DNA of 7,735 nt, taken from UKL13-2 sp040006575 (GTDB taxonomy: Bacteria > Pseudomonadota > Gammaproteobacteria > Burkholderiales > Usitatibacteraceae). Where the stretch lies: NCBI GenBank assembly GCA_040006575.1, contig JBDTWS010000171.1, positions 1 through 7,735 of the forward strand, written 5' to 3'. Within the stretch, counting starts at the first letter, position 1, and every line of letters starts with the position of its first letter. The notes under the pieces were generated by a model that was not told the DNA's origin, made no database searches, and saw nothing but the letters and a program-made list of their open reading frames with translations. Shown here in pieces: positions 1 through 4,708 of this stretch. The position numbers and the translations under genes are program-made.

Positions 1-22
1 GGGCAAGTAATCCAGCCGCAAG

Positions 23-51
23 AAAAAAACCCGCGCAAGCGGGTTTTTTTT
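23..51. terminator. Intrinsic terminator, probably bidirectional
   Basis: Seven As (23-29) are followed by CCCGC (30-34), a GCAA tetraloop (35-38), GCGGG (39-43) and eight Ts (44-51). The five GC pairs extend through the A/T tracts to a stem of about 12 bp. Because it has an A tract before and a T tract after, it can terminate transcription on either strand. It would serve a plus-strand gene ending left of the window, and it lies about 95 bases past the stop of the minus-strand gene at 146-856. A TAA at 8-10 could be the end of that left-hand gene, but too little is present to call it. Confidence 0.85.
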
Positions 52-145
52 CGTCCTGATTTATTGAAGCTCACGCGAACCTTAATTTCCTGGTAGCGAT
101 CAGTCCCTTCCGGCCGCAGCGCCGAGCCGGCGAGAGAGCCAGGCT

Positions 146-856
146 TCAGCCGCGGGCATCCGGCGGCTGCGCAAACAATCTCGACAGCACCTGCCGGTCC
201 GCCGCAGGCAAATCCATGATCTCGGAGAACATGGTCTTCACAATCCAGCATGCGCTGGCATCCGACGCCGTCGAGGGATAGAGACTCACACGCATCATCA
301 CCGCCTGTTCTTCGGCGTTGAATTTCCGCACCAGCTTGCGCATGGCGCGTTCAGCTTTTTCCTTGGAGAAATCAGGCGCGGGTGTGCGGTCCAGTTCGGC
401 GTTCACGGCTTTCAACGTCAGGTTGAAATACGCGCGGATATCGTCCGAGGACATTTTTTCCAGGGCGAGCAGCAACTTTGCCGACTGCGCGCGCGCCGCC
501 GCGGGATCCGCGCGCGCCACGGTGGCGCAGGTGCGCTCGTCGAGGTGCTCGACCATTTTCACCACCAGTTCCATCCATCGTGACAAATCGGCATCAGTCA
601 GCCGCTTCAGTCCGTTCTGCGAAATCTCGAAGCCGATGGCGGTGGCCTCAGTGCCACTGGTGGCGTTGCGTACCTTGTTGTTGAAGTTGGGAATGGCGGC
701 AAGCGACTTTACAAAATCTTCGAATGGCAGATGCGCGCGCGATTGGGTGGGAAACGGATTGGGAATGGGCTTCGGCTTGGTCGCTGCGCGGAATGCAAAC
801 ACGCCGCCGATCAGGAGCGCGATGACAACAATGAAACCAACAACGTTTTTATTCAT
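146..856 (-). CDS. Hypothetical protein with one N-terminal membrane anchor
   Basis: A 236-residue protein that I do not recognise. Residues 5-23 form one strongly hydrophobic helix after a short basic N-terminus, so it is a membrane anchor or an uncleaved signal with the rest probably in the periplasm. A proline-rich linker (about 28-36, KPKPIPNPFP) follows. The remainder looks mainly alpha-helical and charged, with two cysteines (110 and 203) that could form a disulfide if exported. I see no catalytic motif. The start ATG (complement of 854-856) has no convincing ribosome binding site, but the membrane helix begins right after it, which supports this start. Codon use looks like real coding sequence, and the overlapping plus-strand frame of 184 codons is less protein-like. 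It runs in the same direction as the chelatase gene, 78 bases downstream of it, and the two could be co-transcribed. Nothing in it links it to nitrate metabolism. Confidence 0.72.
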   Translation of the reverse strand: MNKNVVGFIVVIALLIGGVFAFRAATKPKPIPNPFPTQSRAHLPFEDFVKSLAAIPNFNNKVRNATSGTEATAIGFEISQNGLKRLTDADLSRWMELVVKMVEHLDERTCATVARADPAAARAQSAKLLLALEKMSSDDIRAYFNLTLKAVNAELDRTPAPDFSKEKAERAMRKLVRKFNAEEQAVMMRVSLYPSTASDASACWIVKTMFSEIMDLPAADRQVLSRLFAQPPDARG

Positions 857-934
857 GAGCGTGAGTTTCTAATAGTTATGGCGCCATTTTCCCCGGCAAT
901 GCGTGGGCCATGGAAGCCGCTGCGTCGTTTACAC

Positions 935-1324
935 CTACGCTGCGAGTACCCAAGCCGCAATGGCTTCCAGCAGGGTATCAACCTCGCCCAGCGCAGGCAA
1001 GATGCGGAATTCGATACCGGTGCGGCTGGCTGCAACTGAAACCAAACCGGGCAGGTCATTTTTCATATGGCCGCCGATCGCCAGGAAGATCGGTGCGACA
1101 GTGATTTTGCGTACGCCGCGTTTTTCCAGCGCCGCGATTGCCGCATCGAAATCCGGATTCATCCGCTCCAAAAACGCCAACTCGATAATCCGGCCCGGTT
1201 CACGTGCCTGCATGATTGTTTGCAGTTGGCGAAACGGCTCGGCCCACGCCGGCTCAGATGAGCCGTGGGCGAACAGCAGGAGCGCGCTGGTATCAATCGG
1301 CGATTTGGTTGTTTCTGCAGGCAT
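935..1324 (-). CDS. cbiX: Short CbiX/SirB-type sirohydrochlorin chelatase
   Basis: A 129-residue, single-domain member of the class II chelatase family. These enzymes insert Fe2+ or Co2+ into sirohydrochlorin in the cytoplasm. The signature is clear: LLLFAHGSSEP places the first metal-binding His at residue 20, IIELAFLERMNPDFD (about 46-60) is the family's acidic strand-helix segment, and APIFLAIGGHMKNDLP places the second His at residue 86. The length matches the short homodimeric CbiXS/SirB type rather than the two-domain CbiK or CbiX. From its position beside nitrate-assimilation genes I infer that it works as a ferrochelatase, making siroheme for assimilatory nitrite reductase. The sequence alone cannot exclude a cobalt chelatase role in B12 synthesis. 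The ATG is the complement of 1322-1324; no strong ribosome binding site precedes it. It is divergent from nasT across 110 bases. A symbol of sirB would be equally defensible. Confidence 0.85.
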   Translation of the reverse strand: MPAETTKSPIDTSALLLFAHGSSEPAWAEPFRQLQTIMQAREPGRIIELAFLERMNPDFDAAIAALEKRGVRKITVAPIFLAIGGHMKNDLPGLVSVAASRTGIEFRILPALGEVDTLLEAIAAWVLAA

Positions 1325-1403
1325 GAGGGTGGCTTGAGCTGGTTTGCTGGAAACAGGATGGCACGGCAGACATCATAACAATTGATGGCTGACTCTCACT
1401 GCG

Positions 1404-1419
1404 TGGCACGCCGATTGCT
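1404..1419 (+). promoter_or_regulatory. Sigma-54 promoter of nasT
   Basis: TGGCACG (1404-1410), four bases (CCGA), then TTGCT (1415-1419). This is essentially the sigma-54 consensus TGGCACG-N4-TTGC(A/T). The invariant GG (1405-1406) and GC (1417-1418) are separated by exactly 10 bases. Counting 12 bases from the GC puts the transcription start near 1430, only about five bases before the nasT ATG at 1435. That would explain why no Shine-Dalgarno sequence is visible for nasT. I saw no clear activator site between here and the divergent chelatase gene. Confidence 0.8.
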
Positions 1420-1434
1420 CTAACAGTCATTACG

Positions 1435-2031
1435 ATGAAATCGCGCAATCCCGTGCCGTTGAAAGTGATGCTGGTCGATGAAGATCCCGACCGGGCCGCA
1501 GGCATGCGCGCGGCGCTCACGGCAAGTGGTTGCGAGGTGATTTCGTTGCTGGCCTCGCCGCTCGAGATTTATGACGCCGTGAAGACCAGTTCGCCCGACG
1601 TGATCATCATCGACACCGAATCGCCATCGCGCGATTCGCTGGAGAGCCTGGCATTTGTCTCGCGCGATCGCCCGCATCCCATCGTGATGTTTTCAGGCGA
1701 TCGCAGCAGCGACACGATTCGCGAAGCTATCCGCGCCGGTGTATCTGCCTACGTGGTGGACGGACTGTCGGAGAGCCGCCTGCAACCGATCCTGCAGGTG
1801 GCGGTGGAGCGCTTCGCTGCCGAGCAAAGCCTGAAGCAGGAGCTGGCGGATGCCAGGACGCAACTGGCCGATCGCAAAAACGTCGAACGCGCCAAGGGCC
1901 TGCTGATGAAGCAGAAAAAAATCGATGAAGAAGAAGCTTTCCGCCTGTTGCGCAAGTTCGCGATGGACCAGGGAATCAAGATGGCCGACGCGGCGGAGCG
2001 CGTAATCGATATGGCGAAACTGATGGGTTAG
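1435..2031 (+). CDS. nasT: NasT, ANTAR-domain RNA-binding antiterminator
   Basis: A 198-residue regulator with a receiver-like domain (about 8-122), a helical coiled-coil linker (about 123-150) and a C-terminal ANTAR domain (about 150-195). The receiver keeps the acidic pocket (D15, D17), the acceptor-position D60 (VIIIDTES) and S87. The usual conserved Lys is absent: the segment reads GVSAYVVDG, a form I associate with NasT proteins. The ANTAR part (ERAKGLLMKQKKIDEEEAFRLLRKFAMDQG in outline) has the typical KGLLM, EEEAF and LLRK elements. ANTAR proteins bind two-hairpin leader RNAs and prevent intrinsic termination. A matching leader lies between this gene and nrtA. In known systems NasT is held inactive by the nitrate sensor NasS, which is not next to it here. 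The ATG at 1435 is chosen because the next in-frame Met (residue 12) would remove most of the first receiver strand. No clear terminator follows the gene. Confidence 0.92.
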   Translation: MKSRNPVPLKVMLVDEDPDRAAGMRAALTASGCEVISLLASPLEIYDAVKTSSPDVIIIDTESPSRDSLESLAFVSRDRPHPIVMFSGDRSSDTIREAIRAGVSAYVVDGLSESRLQPILQVAVERFAAEQSLKQELADARTQLADRKNVERAKGLLMKQKKIDEEEAFRLLRKFAMDQGIKMADAAERVIDMAKLMG

Positions 2032-2205
2032 CGTCACCCGCTCACTTCGCGCTTCGTAAAAGTCCCGACCGTACGTTTATGGTGCGTTGCAGCAACTGCG
2101 TGCACCGGTTTAGGTGCGGCATGGTGTGTCGCCGGTCTTGGCCGAAACACGCGCGCATCTGGAAAAACCGATTGCGATCAATGGCCTGCTTCCCTGCGGG
2201 CCGAT
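2032..2205 (+). other. Non-coding region between nasT and the nrtA promoter
   Basis: There is no credible gene here. Minus-strand frames cross it but run antisense into nrtA and have no recognisable protein features. No intrinsic terminator for nasT is visible: there is no T run. The stretch contains GGTGC/GCACC half-sites at 2081-2085, 2102-2106 and 2113-2117, described separately. GATCAATGGCCTG at 2176-2188 resembles an IHF site, with two mismatches to the usual consensus, but is too weak to call. Confidence 0.6.
2101..2118. promoter_or_regulatory. Candidate NtrC-type enhancer (imperfect spacing)
   Basis: TGCACC (2101-2106) and GGTGCG (2113-2118) form an inverted repeat of GCACC/GGTGC. The arms match the NtrC consensus TGCACC-N5-GGTGCA, but the spacer is six bases instead of five. 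A further GGTGC lies at 2081-2085. The centre is about 120 bases upstream of the predicted start of the nrtA transcript, a normal distance for a sigma-54 enhancer. The role is inferred from position and half-sites only, and the spacing defect is a real argument against it. Confidence 0.4.
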
Positions 2206-2221
2206 TGGCACCGGATTTGCA
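2206..2221 (+). promoter_or_regulatory. Sigma-54 promoter of the nrtABD-nasA operon
   Basis: TGGCACC (2206-2212), four bases (GGAT), then TTGCA (2217-2221). The -24 GG (2207-2208) and -12 GC (2219-2220) are 10 bases apart, as sigma-54 RNA polymerase requires. The match differs from TGGCACG-N4-TTGCA at one base. The predicted transcription start is near 2232, directly before the first leader hairpin, so the regulatory RNA would start at the very 5' end of the transcript. The 5' leader to the nrtA ATG would be about 174 bases. Confidence 0.82.
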
Positions 2222-2235
2222 TAGTGATGGATGGA

Positions 2236-2277
2236 TGCCGCATCGCCGCTGATGCGTCAAACAGGACAACGACGTCC
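2236..2277 (+). promoter_or_regulatory. ANTAR-type dual-hairpin RNA, likely NasT target
   Basis: Hairpin 1 is CGCATC (2239-2244), a six-base loop GCCGCT (2245-2250) and GATGCG (2251-2256). It can be extended past one mismatch by two pairs from 2236. A seven-base linker follows. Hairpin 2 is GGAC (2264-2267), a six-base loop AACGAC (2268-2273) and GTCC (2274-2277). The known ANTAR target is two short stems with hexanucleotide loops carrying A at position 1 and G at position 4. Loop 2 fits exactly (A2268, G2271). Loop 1 keeps the G (2248) but has G instead of A at position 1. The 3' arm of hairpin 2 is also part of the terminator's 5' arm, so stabilising hairpin 2 would block terminator folding. 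NasT is encoded just upstream. Confidence 0.83.
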
Positions 2278-2351
2278 AAACCGGAGTGCTTGCCCGCGCC
2301 TTCAGCCCTTGAAGCGCCACGTGCAGCCAGTCCCGTTTGGACGTTTTTTTT
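2272..2351 (+). terminator. Leader attenuator terminator controlled by the ANTAR hairpin
   Basis: The arm ACGTCCAAAC (2272-2281) pairs perfectly with GTTTGGACGT (2335-2344). After one C-C mismatch it continues for three more pairs (2283-2285 with 2331-2333). Eight Ts (2344-2351) follow directly. The intervening 45 bases contain their own hairpin: GCG-C-CTTCA (2296-2304) with TGAAG-CGC (2310-2317), with one bulged C. This is a strong intrinsic terminator inside the 5' leader, 54 bases before the nrtA start codon. Its 5' arm overlaps the loop and 3' stem of ANTAR hairpin 2, so antitermination by NasT is the natural reading. Confidence 0.88.
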
Positions 2352-2355
2352 CGCC

Positions 2356-2367
2356 CGCAAATTTGCG
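2356..2367. repeat. 12-bp perfect palindrome after the leader terminator
   Basis: CGCAAATTTGCG reads identically on both strands. It sits five bases after the T run of the terminator and 38 bases before the nrtA start codon. A weaker hairpin, TGAAA-TTGA-TTTCA (2375-2388), follows just before the ribosome binding site. The palindrome could be a protein operator or only a base-composition accident; I do not recognise it as a known site. Confidence 0.5.
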
Positions 2368-2394
2368 CACGCATTGAAATTGATTTCATTTTCT

Positions 2395-2398
2395 GGAG
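2395..2398 (+). promoter_or_regulatory. Ribosome binding site fixing the nrtA start
   Basis: GGAG lies seven bases before ATG 2406. This decides the start, because the same frame stays open upstream to a TTG at 2337 inside the terminator stem. That longer version would add 23 residues encoded by terminator sequence and is rejected. Confidence 0.85.
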
Positions 2399-2405
2399 AA
2401 ACGGA

Positions 2406-3725
2406 ATGGACCATGAAGCAAACAACAATCCTCCCCAGCCCGCTGTTGCCACGGAAGTTGTTACGGAAAAGCACGGCACAACCGATGCCGGCCAACGGCG
2501 CGATTTCCTGCGTGCGTCCACCGGCATCCTCGGCGGCGCGGCGCTGATGTCCATTGTGCCTCCCGGCGTACGTTCGGCCGCCTGGGCCGCAGGTTCCGAC
2601 GCTCCCGAAAAAAAGGAAGTGAAGATCGGCTTCATTCCCCTCACCGATTGCGCCTCGGTGGTGATCGCCTCGGTCATGAAGTTCGACGAGAAATACGGCA
2701 TCAAGATCACGCCGTCGAAAGAGGCATCCTGGGCCAGCGTGCGCGACAAGCTGGTCAACGGTGAGCTCGATGCATCACATGTGCTGTACGGCCTGATCTA
2801 CGGCGTGCACATGGGCATCGGCGGCCCGAAGAAAGACATGGCCGTGCTGATGAGCATCAACAACAACGGCCAGGCCATCACGCTCGCCAATAAATTTGCC
2901 GAGGGCGGCGCCAAGGATGGTGCCGGCCTCAAGGCCTTCATCGACAAGTACAAGGGCGAGTACACCTTCGCCCAGACGTTTCCCACCGGCACGCACGCAA
3001 TGTGGCTGTATTACTGGCTCGCCACTTACGGGATCGATCCTTTCAAGGATGTGAAAAACATCGTTGTCCCGCCGCCGCAGATGGTGGCCAATATGCGCGT
3101 CGGCAATATGGACGGATTCTGCGTCGGCGAACCCTGGAACAACCGCGCCATCGCCGACAAGATCGGCTTCACCGCCGAGACCTCGCAGGGCATCTGGAAA
3201 GACCATCCGGAAAAAACACTGGGTACCACGGCTGAATTTGTGAAGAACAATCCCAACACCGCGCGCGCCATGACGGCCGCCATTCTCGAAGCCAGCAAAT
3301 TCATCGATGTGATGGCCAATCGCAAGAAGGTCGCGGAAATCATCGGCGATAAATCGTACGTGAACTGCCCCGTCGACATCATCGACCAGCGCCTGCAGGG
3401 CGTGTACGAAAACGGCATCGGCAAAAAGTGGAATGACCCCGACTACATGAAGTTCTACAACGACGGCGCGGTCAACTATCCCTATCTCTCGGATGGCATG
3501 TGGTTCCTCACCCAGCACCGCCGCTGGGGCCTGCTCAAGGAAGACCCCGACTACCTGGCCGTTGCCAAACAGGTCAACCAGACGGAAATCTACAAGCAAG
3601 CTGCCGCGATGGCGAAGGTGCCCTTGCCGAAGAGCGATATGCGCAGCGCCAAGCTCATCGATGGTGTGGTGTGGGACGGCAAAGACCCGAAGAAATACGC
3701 AGCGGGATTCAAGATTCACGCCTGA
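2406..3725 (+). CDS. nrtA: NrtA, Tat-exported nitrate-binding protein of an ABC transporter
   Basis: A 439-residue periplasmic solute-binding protein of the NrtA/CmpA family, which captures nitrate (sometimes nitrite; bicarbonate in CmpA) and delivers it to the NrtB permease. A twin-arginine signal is visible: RRDFLR at 31-36, a hydrophobic stretch (about 37-51) and a likely cleavage near AWA-A (about 61). The part before the arginines is unusually long, 30 residues. There is no lipobox Cys, so the mature protein should be soluble, unlike the lipoprotein NrtA of cyanobacteria. The mature part begins KIGFIPLTDCASVVIA and has family segments such as CVGEPWNNRAI and TQHRRWGLL. Length is normal for the family. 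A cytoplasmic NasS sensor is related, but the signal peptide and the downstream permease and ATPase genes favour a transporter component. Expression should depend on the sigma-54 promoter and leader antitermination upstream. Nitrate specificity is inferred from the neighbours nasT and nasA. Confidence 0.93.
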   Translation: MDHEANNNPPQPAVATEVVTEKHGTTDAGQRRDFLRASTGILGGAALMSIVPPGVRSAAWAAGSDAPEKKEVKIGFIPLTDCASVVIASVMKFDEKYGIKITPSKEASWASVRDKLVNGELDASHVLYGLIYGVHMGIGGPKKDMAVLMSINNNGQAITLANKFAEGGAKDGAGLKAFIDKYKGEYTFAQTFPTGTHAMWLYYWLATYGIDPFKDVKNIVVPPPQMVANMRVGNMDGFCVGEPWNNRAIADKIGFTAETSQGIWKDHPEKTLGTTAEFVKNNPNTARAMTAAILEASKFIDVMANRKKVAEIIGDKSYVNCPVDIIDQRLQGVYENGIGKKWNDPDYMKFYNDGAVNYPYLSDGMWFLTQHRRWGLLKEDPDYLAVAKQVNQTEIYKQAAAMAKVPLPKSDMRSAKLIDGVVWDGKDPKKYAAGFKIHA

Positions 3726-3755
3726 ATTCGCGGCTGAATTCGCGCTTGAATGCAC
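3720..3755 (+). repeat. Three decaying 12-bp tandem repeats over the nrtA stop
   Basis: GCCTGAATTCGC (3720-3731), GGCTGAATTCGC (3732-3743) and GCTTGAATGCAC (3744-3755) are successive 12-base units. The first two differ at one base; the third has diverged further. The unit contains TGA and is a multiple of three, so in-frame stops occur at 3723, 3735 and 3747. It lies at the start of the 73-base gap between nrtA and nrtB. It probably arose by slippage; no function is evident. Confidence 0.65.
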
Positions 3756-3798
3756 CCTGCGCAAACGCAACAGCACGCCGACAAAACCGGAGCGTTCC

Positions 3799-4686
3799 AT
3801 GAATGCAGCAGCAAACGAAATCATCATCGACAGTGCGGTCGTGGCATCGACCAGGGCCGAGCCTGCCAGGCTCGCCGTGGTGCCGCAACCACGCAGCAGC
3901 GTGAAGCCAATCATCATGCGATGGACCATGCTGTTGCTGCCACCGCTGCTGGGCATCCTCATGTTCATCGGCATCTGGGCGCTGGTCGCCACGGCCAGTC
4001 CCAACCTGCCGGGCCCCGGCAAGACATGGGTGTCTGCGGTGCAGGTATTCAGCGATCCGTTCTACCAGAAAGGCCCCAACGACCAGGGTATCGGCTGGAA
4101 CATCCTGAGCTCGCTGAAACGTGTCGGCATCGGCTTCGGCATGGCGGCGCTGGTCGGCATTCCGCTGGGCTTCCTCATCGGCCGCGTCCAATTCATCAAC
4201 GGCATGGTCTCGCCCATCATCAGCCTGTTGCGCCCGGTGTCACCGCTGGCATGGCTGCCCATCGGCTTGCTGGTGTTCAAGGCGGCCAATCCGGCGGCGA
4301 TCTGGGTGATCTTCATCTCCGCCATTTGGCCACTCATCATCAACACCGCCGTCGGTGTATCGCGCGTGCCGCAGGATTACCTCAATGTGGCCAAGGTGCT
4401 CGACCTCTCGCAATGGAAAATCATTTCGAAAATCCTGCTGCCCGCCACGTTGCCCTACATCCTCACCGGCATCCGTCTTTCCATCGGTGTGGCCTGGCTG
4501 GTGATCGTCGCCGCCGAAATGCTGACCGGCGGCGTGGGACTCGGTTTCTGGGTGTGGGACGAGTGGAACAACCTCAACGTCGAACACATCATCATCGCCA
4601 TCTTCATCGTCGGCATCGTCGGCCTGCTGCTCGAACAGCTGCTGGTGTTCGTCGCGCGCCGCTTCAGCTACGAGTACCAGGCCTAG
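3799..4686 (+). CDS. nrtB: NrtB, nitrate ABC transporter permease
   Basis: A 295-residue inner-membrane permease of the NrtB/SsuC/TauC type. About six membrane segments are visible at roughly 41-66, 107-130, 138-160, 166-187, 222-245 and 264-286. The cytoplasmic coupling loop that contacts the ATPase is present at about 197-217, ending KIISKILLP as in the EAA-x3-G-x9-I-x-LP motif, although the motif Gly appears replaced (KVLDLS). The C-terminal motif EMLTGGVGLGFWVWDEWN is typical of nitrate permeases. The start ATG 3799 has GGAG (3789-3792) six bases upstream. The frame is open further left to 3493, but that part overlaps nrtA and encodes an arginine- and serine-rich shadow. About 40 polar residues precede the first membrane helix, a common length. 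It lies between nrtA and nrtD, and two NrtB subunits presumably form the channel. Confidence 0.93.
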   Translation: MNAAANEIIIDSAVVASTRAEPARLAVVPQPRSSVKPIIMRWTMLLLPPLLGILMFIGIWALVATASPNLPGPGKTWVSAVQVFSDPFYQKGPNDQGIGWNILSSLKRVGIGFGMAALVGIPLGFLIGRVQFINGMVSPIISLLRPVSPLAWLPIGLLVFKAANPAAIWVIFISAIWPLIINTAVGVSRVPQDYLNVAKVLDLSQWKIISKILLPATLPYILTGIRLSIGVAWLVIVAAEMLTGGVGLGFWVWDEWNNLNVEHIIIAIFIVGIVGLLLEQLLVFVARRFSYEYQA

Positions 4687-4708
4687 CCGGGCCTGAAGGA
4701 GAAAACAG

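Noticed and set aside
318..872. Plus-strand open frame of 184 codons over the hypothetical membrane protein gene
   Set aside because: It is serine- and arginine-rich with no domain, while the opposite strand gives a protein with a proper membrane helix at its N-terminus.
903..1337. Plus-strand open frame of 144 codons over the chelatase gene
   Set aside because: The minus strand encodes clear HGSS and GGHMKNDLP chelatase motifs; the plus frame is a shadow.
1359..1376. Second TGGCACG upstream of nasT as another sigma-54 promoter
   Set aside because: The -24 half matches, but no GC element occurs at the -12 position.
1369..1381. IHF site between the chelatase gene and nasT
   Set aside because: ATCAT followed by ACAATTG has several mismatches to WATCAANNNNTTR.
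1441..1456. Minus-strand sigma-54 promoter for the chelatase gene inside nasT
   Set aside because: Reverse complement CGGCACG-GGA-TTGC has nine rather than ten bases between GG and GC, and it would overlap nasT coding sequence.
2337..2405. Extension of nrtA to a TTG at 2337
   Set aside because: The start would lie within the terminator stem, the added residues are encoded by the T run, and ATG 2406 has a well-spaced GGAG.
3764..3796. Hairpin AACGC...GCGTT over the nrtB ribosome binding site
   Set aside because: Only five pairs across a loop of more than 20 bases; likely chance.
2775..4022. Minus-strand open frame of 415 codons
   Set aside because: It is antisense to nrtA and nrtB, with composition typical of GC-rich shadow frames (many His, Val, Asp, Gly) and no motif.
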